Shown here piece after piece: positions 1 through 5,910 of a stretch of DNA of 8,892 bases. The position numbers were made by a program, and so were the translations under genes. The first letter of the stretch is position 1; the number at the start of each line of letters is the position of its first letter. The notes under the pieces were generated by a model, which made no database searches, was not told where the DNA came from, and was given only the letters and a program-made list of their open reading frames with translations. The DNA comes from Pseudomonadota bacterium. Lineage in GTDB: Bacteria; Pseudomonadota; Gammaproteobacteria; Burkholderiales; Thiobacillaceae. The DNA lies in the NCBI GenBank assembly GCA_021847385.1, contig JAJZTV010000075.1, positions 1 to 8,892 of the forward strand, read 5' to 3'.

Positions 1-506
1 GATCTAACGACCCGACCGGCAGCAAGCCGGGCTGGCAGATCGACCCCGGCGACCAGGGCGACCGCGATGTCGCCTTCGCCGATGCGACGCTCGATGCCGC
101 GATCCAGTATTTCAAGGCCGACCCGAAGCGGGTGTTCGCCGTCGGCCATTCCAACGGCGCGCGCATGGTCGGCATCTTGTGGTCGCTGCGCCCGCAGCGG
201 TTCAAGGCCCTGGCCTTCTCGGCCGCGCAGGCCGACACGCTGATCCAAACGGCGGAGCCGCGCTCGGTGTTCATGGGCATGGGCCTGACCGACAACGTGG
301 TGCCGTTCACGACCCAGCAGCCTTCCATCCAGTACGCGGCCACGCGCTTCGGCATCCCCTGCGCCGGCTCGACCGAGGCGGCCGGGATCACCCTGGTCAG
401 GAACGGCAGCGGCATCGAATTGATGCCCTACATCCACAGCGGCGGCCATGTCTGGCCGGCCGAGCAGACGGCGCTGATCGTCGCGTTCTTCAAGTGGCAG
501 CCGTAG
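1..506 (+). CDS. LpqC/PHB-depolymerase-like alpha/beta-hydrolase esterase, C-terminal part (5' end outside window)
   Basis: The reading frame is open from the left edge (codons in phase with position 3) to a TAG stop at 504-506, so about 167 C-terminal residues are visible. An alpha/beta-hydrolase catalytic triad can be read in order: the nucleophile elbow GHSNG with Ser at codon 150-152, an acid in 'GLTDNVVPF', and a histidine in 'HSGGHVWP'. The HxGGHxWP ending and the 'DRDVAF' segment before the elbow are typical of the secreted LpqC family (COG3509: PHB depolymerases and feruloyl/acetyl-xylan esterase relatives). This family hydrolyses ester bonds in polymers or plant-wall esters; the exact substrate cannot be read here. 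A GTG at 132 is an internal valine, not the start, because the conserved sequence continues upstream. The signal peptide, if any, is outside the window. The nested hairpin just downstream probably ends this transcript. Confidence 0.85.
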   Translation, partial: SNDPTGSKPGWQIDPGDQGDRDVAFADATLDAAIQYFKADPKRVFAVGHSNGARMVGILWSLRPQRFKALAFSAAQADTLIQTAEPRSVFMGMGLTDNVVPFTTQQPSIQYAATRFGIPCAGSTEAAGITLVRNGSGIELMPYIHSGGHVWPAEQTALIVAFFKWQP

Positions 507-512
507 AACCGC

Positions 513-557
513 GGCGGGCCCATGCCTTCGCCGGCCGCCGATTGCGGCCGTCCCGCC
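513..557 (+). terminator. Nested GC-rich hairpin after the esterase gene
   Basis: The inner stem CGGCCGC (532-538) pairs with GCGGCCG (544-550) around a 5-base loop CGATT. An outer arm GGCGGG (513-518) can pair with CCCGCC (552-557). It begins 7 bases after the esterase stop codon. There is no T-run afterwards, so it is not a classical intrinsic terminator. It may act as a 3'-end stabiliser or a weak or Rho-assisted terminator. Confidence 0.4.
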
Positions 558-577
558 CTGACGACGATTTCGCCGGT

Positions 578-583
578 TAGAAT
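578..583 (+). promoter_or_regulatory. Possible -10 element upstream of the Rossmann-fold gene
   Basis: TAGAAT at 578-583 matches the sigma70 -10 consensus at 5 of 6 positions, within GTTAGAATCG, and lies 47 bases before the ATG at 631. The best -35 candidate, CTGACG at 558-563, matches 4 of 6 but leaves only a 14-base spacer, shorter than optimal. The call therefore rests mainly on the -10 and on its placement between a hairpin and the next gene. Confidence 0.4.
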
Positions 584-630
584 CGACCCTGCTTCACCCC
601 AATCAATAATGAAACGAGACTGGAGACAAC

Positions 631-1023
631 ATGAGTGAAAAGATCAAAGTCGCCCTGCTGGGCCTGGGCAACGTGGGCCAGGAGTTCGCCGAGCGTTTGC
701 TCGAAATCATCCAGGAGGGCGGCAAGCCGGTGGAGATCGTCGCGGTCGCCCATCGCCACCTCGACTCGCCGGTGGTGCTGGGCTTTCAGCACAGCGGCGT
801 GCCGGTCTACCAGAATGCGGTCGATGTGCTCGGCCTGGGCGAGGGCGTCGACATCATCTTCGACCTGACCGGCGATGCCGACACCCGCCACGCCCTGCGC
901 CAAGGCCTGGCGGCCGGCAACAACCGGCACACGGTCATCGCCCCGGAGGTGTTCGCGCACCTGTTGTGGATGTTCTTCGATGCCGAGGGCGATCTCGGCA
1001 AGGGCAAGGGCGGCGGCTACTGA
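631..1023 (+). CDS. Short stand-alone NAD(P)-binding Rossmann-fold protein (130 aa), function unknown
   Basis: The N-terminus 'KIKVALLGLGNVGQEFAERL' is a beta-alpha-beta dinucleotide-binding unit with GLGNVG (residues 11-16), as in homoserine dehydrogenase and dihydrodipicolinate reductase N-terminal domains. A second strand ends in 'VAVAHRH' (38-43). It lacks the acidic residue that usually fixes the NAD ribose, so NADP, or no cofactor at all, is possible. 'IIFDLTGD' (75-82) is the next recognisable strand and turn. The protein ends at 130 residues with a 'GKGKGGGY' tail, so no catalytic or substrate domain follows; enzymes with this fold are usually 250-430 residues. The ATG at 631 is preceded by GGAG at 622-625 with a 5-base spacer. 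A bidirectional hairpin follows. It could be a cofactor-sensing or regulatory domain, or a relict of a larger enzyme. I do not recognise an established family name. Confidence 0.75.
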   Translation: MSEKIKVALLGLGNVGQEFAERLLEIIQEGGKPVEIVAVAHRHLDSPVVLGFQHSGVPVYQNAVDVLGLGEGVDIIFDLTGDADTRHALRQGLAAGNNRHTVIAPEVFAHLLWMFFDAEGDLGKGKGGGY

Positions 1024-1040
1024 ACGCCACGCCCGCCGGG

Positions 1041-1078
1041 CTCGTGGTGCCCGGTTCGATAGGACCGGGCGCCACGGG
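1041..1078. terminator. Bidirectional hairpin between convergent genes
   Basis: CGTGGTGCCCGGT (1043-1055) pairs with ACCGGGCGCCACG (1064-1076) across an 8-base loop (1056-1063). There is a single G-T wobble in the 13-bp stem, and two further pairs (one wobble) extend it to 1041 and 1078. It occupies the 66-bp gap between the stops of the Rossmann-fold gene (1023) and the minus-strand GH18-like gene (1090), where a shared terminator is expected. Neither flank has a U-tract, so it is not a textbook intrinsic terminator. Confidence 0.65.
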
Positions 1079-1089
1079 TCTTCGATCGC

Positions 1090-1842
1090 TCAGGCCGCGA
1101 TACCCAGCTTCTGTTCGATCGCATACAGATCGGCGCCGCCGAGCCGCGGCCACTCCCAGACGAACAGCCCGCCAAGCTTGTTGCCGACGACCTGGTCGAG
1201 GAAGTAATCGCGGTTTTCAATGGTCAAACCGTCGGGCGTGAGCGCCAGGATCACCTTGTTCGGGTCGCCGACCTTTTGCACGGTGCGGGCGATGGCGGGG
1301 CCGACATTGGCCACGATGTCCGGCATCGACCACATCTGGTCGCCGTAGCACATCAACATGAAGCGGTCGCACACACCGGCATCGGCCAAGTTTTGCACCG
1401 CCGCGTTGGTGGCGGGATCGCCGCCGGGCGCGTCGGGGTTGTTGTAGGCCCAGCCGGCGATGAAGGTATAACTGGTGTCTTTGCCGGCCTGCTTGAGGGC
1501 CGTCATGGCCATGGCGATCTGGTTGGCATTCATCGCGCATTCGTCGTCCACGTCCACACCCGCCCAGGCGGCGCTGGCGGCGACGATGGCGGCCACGTCC
1601 AGGCTATTGGCCGGCATGCCCTGCGGCGTGCAGCCTTGCCCGCCGTAGGCCCAACGCACGCGCGTGGCGGCCGAGGGCTGGATGGGCGGCGCGGTGCCGG
1701 CGACGCTCCAACCGTAGCCGCCGGGTACGCCGGTCTTGAGTGCTTGCAGGTCGGTCACCATGCCGTAGATCGCCTGGGCAAAAGACGCCGGTGCCGTGGC
1801 GGTCAAATCCTGTGTCCAGCCGCCGATGATGTAATCGCTCAT
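1090..1842 (-). CDS. GH18-like (chitinase-fold) protein without signal peptide
   Basis: The 250-residue product shows glycoside hydrolase family 18 landmarks in the right order and spacing. There is a first strand 'YIIGGW' (4-9), a possible SxGG-equivalent 'WAYGG' (64-68), the catalytic-type DxDxE in 'GVDVDDE' (D97, D99, E101), a strand-6 'MCYGDQMW' (164-171) corresponding to MxYD, and a last-strand Trp in 'GLFVWEW' (225-231). GH18 enzymes use the DxDxE glutamate as acid in substrate-assisted cleavage of beta-1,4-GlcNAc links (chitin, N-glycans, sometimes peptidoglycan). The barrel is small, and no signal peptide or carbohydrate-binding module is visible, so it would stay cytoplasmic unless exported by another route. 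The start at 1842 is chosen because GGGGAG lies 6 bases upstream and the N-terminus then opens directly into strand 1; the frame stays open upstream only as non-protein-like sequence. It follows a 40-residue small ORF with a 20-base gap, probably as one transcript. Fold assignment is motif-based; substrate and activity are unknown. Confidence 0.72.
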   Translation of the reverse strand: MSDYIIGGWTQDLTATAPASFAQAIYGMVTDLQALKTGVPGGYGWSVAGTAPPIQPSAATRVRWAYGGQGCTPQGMPANSLDVAAIVAASAAWAGVDVDDECAMNANQIAMAMTALKQAGKDTSYTFIAGWAYNNPDAPGGDPATNAAVQNLADAGVCDRFMLMCYGDQMWSMPDIVANVGPAIARTVQKVGDPNKVILALTPDGLTIENRDYFLDQVVGNKLGGLFVWEWPRLGGADLYAIEQKLGIAA

Positions 1843-1862
1843 TGTGTACTCCCCGTTGTTGG

Positions 1863-1985
1863 TTATTCCGGCGCAGGCGTCGCATTGTTCGTCATATCGC
1901 CCTGAATCAAGGTGAGAAACGTTTCCGCATCGAGCCGGGTGTTGACGATGCCGTTGTCCGTGGACACTTCCATGACATAAGTCAT
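1863..1985 (-). CDS. 40-residue acidic small ORF upstream of the GH18-like gene
   Basis: ATG at 1985 is preceded on the minus strand by a strong GGAGG with a 5-base spacer, and the frame ends at TAA (1863-1865), 20 bases before the GH18-like start. The 40-residue product begins 'MTYVMEVSTDNGIVNTRLDA' and ends 'NNATPAPE'. It has six acidic residues against a single Arg and no Lys, no cysteine, and no hydrophobic membrane or signal segment. Residues 18-28 could form a short amphipathic helix. I recognise no family. Its own strong ribosome-binding site and the tight spacing suggest a real product co-expressed with the GH18-like protein. It could alternatively be a leader ORF controlling translation of the next gene. 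Confidence 0.55.
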   Translation of the reverse strand: MTYVMEVSTDNGIVNTRLDAETFLTLIQGDMTNNATPAPE

Positions 1986-2131
1986 GCTTGCCTCCGCTTG
2001 TCATTTGAACCGCGGGTTGTCGACGCGGTGGCGCATGGCGGCAAGGCCCCGCTGCGCGCTGTCCCATTCGGGCCGGGTTTTTGTGCCGCCGGTAAAGCCT
2101 GCCTAGAACGATTGCCACCCTCGCGTTGTGA

Positions 2132-2146
2132 AGCCGCTTCGCGGCT
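2132..2146. repeat. Small inverted repeat in the divergent intergenic region
   Basis: AGCCGC (2132-2137) pairs perfectly with GCGGCT (2141-2146) around TTC. It lies in the 277-bp non-coding stretch (1986-2262) between the divergent small-ORF/GH18-like unit and the LytM-like gene. Otherwise that stretch shows only a weak plus-strand promoter candidate and no other gene. The hairpin could be an operator or a short REP-like element; nothing in the sequence decides this. Confidence 0.3.
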
Positions 2147-2174
2147 GTGCCGGTAACCCGACCCGAAAATCCTG

Positions 2175-2204
2175 TTGTTGTACCCGCTTGATTTCGCTTA
2201 GCAT
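2175..2204 (+). promoter_or_regulatory. Weak sigma70-like promoter candidate for the LytM-like gene
   Basis: TTGTTG (2175-2180) and TAGCAT (2199-2204) each match their consensus at 4 of 6 positions, with an 18-base spacer. They lie about 60 bases before the ATG at 2263. This AT-richer patch stands out in a GC-rich background, but the match is modest. I found no equally good candidate on the opposite strand for the small-ORF/GH18-like unit. Confidence 0.25.
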
Positions 2205-2262
2205 TCCCGGCTGGGTTCTCACTATCACCACCGTTATTCGGCCGCCGCAAGGGGATTCAGGC

Positions 2263-3591
2263 ATGTTCGTAAAACTAAATAAAACCATTTCGGTCTTTGC
2301 TTTCGCCATCGCCGCCGCTACGTGGACGGCATGCGGCTTCGCCGCGGATGTCGTGCCGCCCATGATCGATGCCGAACTCCCGGCGCCGAGCCTGACCGTT
2401 ACGCCGGCCACGGCGATGACGGGCACCGCGCGGAGCATCGCGGCCTCGGCGGTTCAAGGCGCGGATGGCTATGTCTTCGTCGGCGGCACCAGCCCCGGCC
2501 ACTATTCCATCGCCTACCCGCTGGCCCAAAACAGCTTTTCCGCCTCGGTGACCGAGCCATCGACCCTCTATCTGGCCGTTGTTGCAACGAAAAACGGCGC
2601 GTGGAGCAATTACTCGAACGAGGTCGCCGTCACCACGACGGCGCCGCCGAACGCGACGCAATCCGATGCCGACGCGGTATTCAACTGGGCGGAGCAGAGT
2701 TACAGCGCTTACTTCAGCCCGCCTGGCGCGCCGACGCAGGCCATCCCCAACGGCTTCAAGCGGACCTATTCGAAGAGCGCCTCTTCCCTTGAGGTCGTCG
2801 GCCGTCACGTTATTTATAACGGCGAGCTGTCCGGCAACAAGGCGTTGGATCTCGGCGATTTTTCGAGCTTGCCGATCAACGGCTCGCCGAACTCGCCGAG
2901 TCAATGCGCCTCGCCGGCCAGTTATCAGATTCTGCCGCCGGTGAATCTTGAAAATGCGCAGCCCACGATTTGGCCGCATGGCGTGCATGGCATCAACGGC
3001 CACCCGGAAGGACATCCGGGCATGGATTTCTTCTTCGACAAAGAACAACAGGTCACGTCGCCGATCGATGGCACGGTCAAAAGCTACGACCCCAGCGAAG
3101 CGGGCGATTGTGTGCTCATCGATACGGCAGACAGTTGTATCGAAATCGCGATGTGTTTCGTGCGCAACCCGGGGCTGGAAGTCGGGACCGCCGTCACCAA
3201 GGGCCAGGTCGTGGGCAAGACCGCGGCCACCACCAGCGGCTATATGATCCACTTCGGTACCCGCTATAACCTGCGGGCCACCGAAACGGCGGAGATCTGC
3301 CCGGCGGACTTGATGGACCCGGAGTTTGTCCGCTGCAAACTCGGCAAGGTGGCAGGGCAAACCGATCCGACCGATTGCTCTTTGGTGCCGTTGAGAACGG
3401 GCGGCACCCTGTTGCACGGCGCCAAGTATCCCGAGACCGTGGCGCATACCATCAAGATCGGCTGCGCCGATGGCACGAGCATCACGGTGGCCGCGCCGAG
3501 CGAGCCGAATATCTGCAACAGCCGTGCCGCGACCGACCTCAAGAACAAGATACAGGCCTGTCTGCAGTATCGCGACGAGCGCATGTGGTAA
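2263..3591 (+). CDS. Exported FN3 / NWAE-segment / degenerate LytM (M23-like) protein
   Basis: The 442-residue product starts with a signal peptide: K4 and K7, a hydrophobic core at 9-20, and likely cleavage after A27 or A28. A fibronectin-III-like domain follows (about 41-127). Next comes a segment with 'VFNWAEQSY' (139-147) and 'LEVVGRHVIYNG' (about 133-206), seen in various betaproteobacterial exported proteins. Residues 236-340 align with LytM/M23 endopeptidases: HPGMD (H251, D255) is the HxxxD zinc motif, then 'PIDGTVKSY', 'LEVGTAVTKGQVVG', and 'YMIHF' (327-331). H330 would be the third zinc ligand, but the catalytic first His of HxH is Met328, and the other catalytic His falls on Cys298. 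Zinc binding may persist while peptide cleavage is doubtful. The last 100 residues match no family I know. Ten cysteines after the signal suggest disulfides. The ATG at 2263 is chosen for AAGGGG at 2249-2254 and because the signal peptide begins there; the frame is open further upstream but not protein-like. Confidence 0.8.
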   Translation: MFVKLNKTISVFAFAIAAATWTACGFAADVVPPMIDAELPAPSLTVTPATAMTGTARSIAASAVQGADGYVFVGGTSPGHYSIAYPLAQNSFSASVTEPSTLYLAVVATKNGAWSNYSNEVAVTTTAPPNATQSDADAVFNWAEQSYSAYFSPPGAPTQAIPNGFKRTYSKSASSLEVVGRHVIYNGELSGNKALDLGDFSSLPINGSPNSPSQCASPASYQILPPVNLENAQPTIWPHGVHGINGHPEGHPGMDFFFDKEQQVTSPIDGTVKSYDPSEAGDCVLIDTADSCIEIAMCFVRNPGLEVGTAVTKGQVVGKTAATTSGYMIHFGTRYNLRATETAEICPADLMDPEFVRCKLGKVAGQTDPTDCSLVPLRTGGTLLHGAKYPETVAHTIKIGCADGTSITVAAPSEPNICNSRAATDLKNKIQACLQYRDERMW

Positions 3592-3599
3592 ATGCGCGG

Positions 3600-3614
3600 C
3601 CCGCCCGGGGCGGG
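3600..3614. terminator. Short hairpin between convergent LytM-like gene and ybeD
   Basis: CCCGCC (3600-3605) pairs with GGCGGG (3609-3614) around a 3-base loop, inside the 26-bp gap between two convergent stop codons (3591 plus, 3618 minus). No T-tract flanks it. Position favours a shared transcript end, but the stem is short and simple GC-rich sequence could make it by chance. Confidence 0.35.
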
Positions 3615-3617
3615 TGA

Positions 3618-3881
3618 TTACAGCACGACCTTGACCATCGGGTGGCCGGTCAGCTCCAGATAGAGCGCGTCGAGCTGCGCCTTGGACGTGGCGCGGATGG
3701 TGCAGGTGACGGCCAGGTAGTTGCCGGCCTTGGACGGCCGCATCTCCACCGTCTCGGCGGCGAAGTCGGGCGCGTGGCGCAGTACGATCTCGACCACGGT
3801 CTGGGCGAAGTCGTCGCTGCGTTTCCCCATGATCTTGATCGGGAAGTCGCAGGGAAATTCGAGCAGCGTCTCTTCGCTCAC
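3618..3881 (-). CDS. ybeD: YbeD / UPF0250 (DUF493) family protein
   Basis: At 87 residues this has the same length as E. coli YbeD and follows its pattern. 'LLEFPCDFPIKIMGK' near the N-terminus, 'VVEIVLRHAP' in the middle, 'PSKAGNYLAVTCTIRATS', and an ending in 'VKVVL' are all family hallmarks. The fold is a small ferredoxin/ACT-like domain; the biochemical role is not settled. In many proteobacteria ybeD sits between the dacA cluster and lipB-lipA. Here the next gene is instead a convergent LytM-like gene. The start is GTG (3879-3881) and overlaps the TGA of dat in a 4-base GTGA, so its translation is probably coupled to dat. It is the last gene of the minus-strand elongation operon. Confidence 0.93.
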   Translation of the reverse strand: MSEETLLEFPCDFPIKIMGKRSDDFAQTVVEIVLRHAPDFAAETVEMRPSKAGNYLAVTCTIRATSKAQLDALYLELTGHPMVKVVL

Positions 3882-4735
3882 GATGCCGCCCGCATCACCG
3901 TTTGTTTGTAGTCCTGATAGGCCGCATGCATCCGCCAGAACACCGGGCCGGGCTTGCCCGTGCCGACCGGCTGGCCGTCGAGCCGGACCACGGCGGTGAC
4001 CTCCTTGGTCGACGAGGTCTGCCAGATCTCGTCGGCGCCGCGCAGCTCGGCCTCGCTGACTTGGCGCACCTCATGGGCAAAGCCCTTGGCCTGGGCGATC
4101 TCCAGCACCACGTCGTAGGTGATGCCGGGCAGCATCAGGTTGGACTTCGGCGGCGCCAGGATGACGCCATCCCGCACCGCGAAGATGTTGCTGGCCGCAC
4201 CCTCGGTCAGGAAGCCGTCGCGCAGCAACACGGTCTCGGCGCAGCCGGCATCGACCGCCAATTGCCGCAGCAGCACATTGGGCAGCAAGGCGATGGCCTT
4301 GATGTCGCAGCGCAGCCAGCGATTGTCGACGGCGGTGACCGCAGCCACGCCCTGCTCGACCGCGGCGCGCGGCGGCGTGCTGAGCGGGTTGCTCATGATG
4401 AACACGGTCGGCTGCACGGCGTTGGGAAAGGCATGGTCGCGCGGGGCCGGGCCCCGGGTGACTTGCAGATAGACGCCTTGGTCTTCGGTCTCGGCCGCCG
4501 CGACGATGCGGCCAATGCGCTCGGCCCACTCGGCCTCGCGGTGCGGGTTGGCCAGGCGGATGCCGTCCAGGCTGTGCTGCAGCCGACGCAGGTGTTCGCT
4601 CAGGCGAAACGGCCGCCGGTTGTAGACCGGGATCACCTCGTAGACGCCGTCGCCGAAGATGAAGCCACGATCGAGCACCGGAACCTTGGCTTCTTCCAGC
4701 GGCAGATACTCGCCATTCAGGTAGACCAGGGCCAT
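3878..4735 (-). CDS. dat: D-amino-acid transaminase (class IV PLP aminotransferase)
   Basis: This 285-residue protein has the fold-type IV aminotransferase pattern throughout. The N-terminal 'LDRGFIFGDGVYEVIPVYN' is characteristic of D-amino-acid transaminases. The PLP lysine is K146 in 'CDIKAIALLPNVL', E178 lies in 'TEGAASNIF', the phosphate-binding loop is around 'LPGITYD' (203-208), and 'TSSTKEV' (240-246) closes the active site. The enzyme swaps amino groups between D-Ala and 2-oxoglutarate, giving pyruvate and D-Glu, both tied to peptidoglycan precursors; it acts in the cytoplasm. The related 4-amino-4-deoxychorismate lyase and branched-chain transaminase are less likely given the N-terminal pattern and the cell-wall operon. 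It starts 11 bases after the dacA-type stop and overlaps ybeD by 4 bases. No strong Shine-Dalgarno is seen (GCGAG at best), so translation may rely on re-initiation. Confidence 0.9.
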   Translation of the reverse strand: MALVYLNGEYLPLEEAKVPVLDRGFIFGDGVYEVIPVYNRRPFRLSEHLRRLQHSLDGIRLANPHREAEWAERIGRIVAAAETEDQGVYLQVTRGPAPRDHAFPNAVQPTVFIMSNPLSTPPRAAVEQGVAAVTAVDNRWLRCDIKAIALLPNVLLRQLAVDAGCAETVLLRDGFLTEGAASNIFAVRDGVILAPPKSNLMLPGITYDVVLEIAQAKGFAHEVRQVSEAELRGADEIWQTSSTKEVTAVVRLDGQPVGTGKPGPVFWRMHAAYQDYKQTVMRAAS

Positions 4736-4746
4736 GGGTGACTCGC

Positions 4747-5883
4747 TTATTTGAACATCAACAACAGGCTGTCCCAGCCGCGGCCGATCAGGCTGGCGGT
4801 GCTAACGCCCTGCAAGGCCTGCAAGGGGAAATCGCCCAGCGTCTGACCGTCCAGGCTCAAGCGTAAGGTGGCGACCCTCTGCCCCTGGCTGACCGGCGCG
4901 AGCATGGGGTTCATGAAGCGCAACTCGGCTTTGATCCGGCTGGCGGTGCCGCGCGGCACGCTGACATGGAAATCGTTCAGGAAACCGGCCTGCACCTCGT
5001 TCTCGCTGCCCTTGTACAGGCGAATGCGCGCGACCGCCTGGTTCGCGCCATACAGCCGGGCGGTTTCATAGGCTTGGAAGCCGTAGTTGAGCAGCTTTTG
5101 GCTCTCGGTCGCGCGCGCCGTGTCGGAACCAGTGCCGAGCACCACCGACAACAGGCGCCGGCGGTCGCGCGTGCTGGAGGCGATCAGGCAATAGCCGGCG
5201 CTTTCGGTATGGCCGGTCTTCACCCCGTCGACATTCGGATCGAGCCAGAGCAGCCGGTTGCGATTGGGTTGGCTGATGCCGTTGTAGCTGTATTCCTTGA
5301 TCGAGTAGATTTTGTAGTACTCGGGGAAATCGCGGATCAAGGTGGTGGCCAGCCGCGCCAGGTCGCGCGCGGTCGTGTAGTGCTCGGGATGCGGCAGCCC
5401 GGTGGCATTGACGAAATGGGTGCGGTTCATGCCCAGTTTCTTCGCCGTTTGGTTCATCAACACCGCGAACTGCTGCTCGGAGCCGGCGATCGCCTCGGCC
5501 AATACGATGCAAGCATCGTTGCCCGACTGCACGATCATGCCCTTGAGCAGGTCTTCCACCACCACCGGATGTTTCGGGTCGAGGAACATGCGCGAGCCCT
5601 CGGCGCGCCAAGCCTTTTCCGACACGATCAGGGGCTGATTCAGCGCGAGGCGGCCATCGCGCAAGGCGCTGAAGGTCAAATAGGCCGTCATCAACTTGGT
5701 CAGCGAGGCCGGCTCGACCCGTGCGTCGGGATTGCGTTCGGCCAAGGCCTGGCCGCTCTGCGCATCGACCAACAGCCAGGCCTTGGCCTCGATGCTGGGC
5801 GGCGGCATCACCGGCAGGGCCGCGTTGGCCGCGCCCGCCAGGGCCAGGCCGCAGATAAACAGAAAATTTCTCACGCTACGCAT
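4747..5883 (-). CDS. dacA: D-alanyl-D-alanine carboxypeptidase, PBP5/6 family
   Basis: Class C low-molecular-weight penicillin-binding protein, 378 residues from the chosen start. It removes the terminal D-Ala from pentapeptide stems in the periplasm. All three active-site motifs are present: SLTK (S60, K63), SGN (S120-N122) and KTG (222-224). A signal peptide with core 'FLFICGLALAGAANA' precedes them. The C-terminal beta-rich PBP5 domain ends in 'LIGRGWDSLLLMFK', an amphipathic helix that would anchor the protein to the inner membrane. The ATG at 5883 is preferred because GGAGA lies about 9 bases upstream and the product begins with a normal 'MRSVRN' leader; an in-frame ATG at 5898 has no clear ribosome-binding site and would add five residues. 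It lies 27 bases after rlpA and 11 before dat. PBP5 and PBP6 (dacA/dacC) cannot be told apart here; no motif residue is missing. Confidence 0.93.
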   Translation of the reverse strand: MRSVRNFLFICGLALAGAANAALPVMPPPSIEAKAWLLVDAQSGQALAERNPDARVEPASLTKLMTAYLTFSALRDGRLALNQPLIVSEKAWRAEGSRMFLDPKHPVVVEDLLKGMIVQSGNDACIVLAEAIAGSEQQFAVLMNQTAKKLGMNRTHFVNATGLPHPEHYTTARDLARLATTLIRDFPEYYKIYSIKEYSYNGISQPNRNRLLWLDPNVDGVKTGHTESAGYCLIASSTRDRRRLLSVVLGTGSDTARATESQKLLNYGFQAYETARLYGANQAVARIRLYKGSENEVQAGFLNDFHVSVPRGTASRIKAELRFMNPMLAPVSQGQRVATLRLSLDGQTLGDFPLQALQGVSTASLIGRGWDSLLLMFK

Positions 5884-5910
5884 TACGCTGCTCTCCATCG
5901 TCGTATCCGT

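Noticed and set aside
2035..2106. 23-codon plus-strand ORF in the divergent intergenic region
   Set aside because: No ribosome-binding site, Arg/Pro-rich random-looking product, and too short to support.
2081..2156. Two similar words TGTGCCGCCGGTAA (from 2082) and TGTGCCGGTAA (from 2146) as possible paired operators
   Set aside because: They differ in length by three bases, are built from GC-rich words common in this window, and show no symmetry.
1843..2250. Upstream in-frame extension of the GH18-like gene
   Set aside because: The extension has no protein-like pattern, overlaps the small ORF in another frame, and a good ribosome-binding site sits just before the ATG at 1842.
2128..2262. 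Upstream in-frame extension of the LytM-like protein
   Set aside because: It would bury the signal peptide about 45 residues into the protein; the ATG at 2263 has its own ribosome-binding site.
2275..3447. 390-codon minus-strand frame opposite the LytM-like gene
   Set aside because: Arg/Gly/His-rich antisense frame; the plus strand has a signal peptide and recognisable domains.
3902..4741. 279-codon plus-strand frame opposite dat
   Set aside because: Antisense shadow of a clear aminotransferase gene, with no family resemblance.
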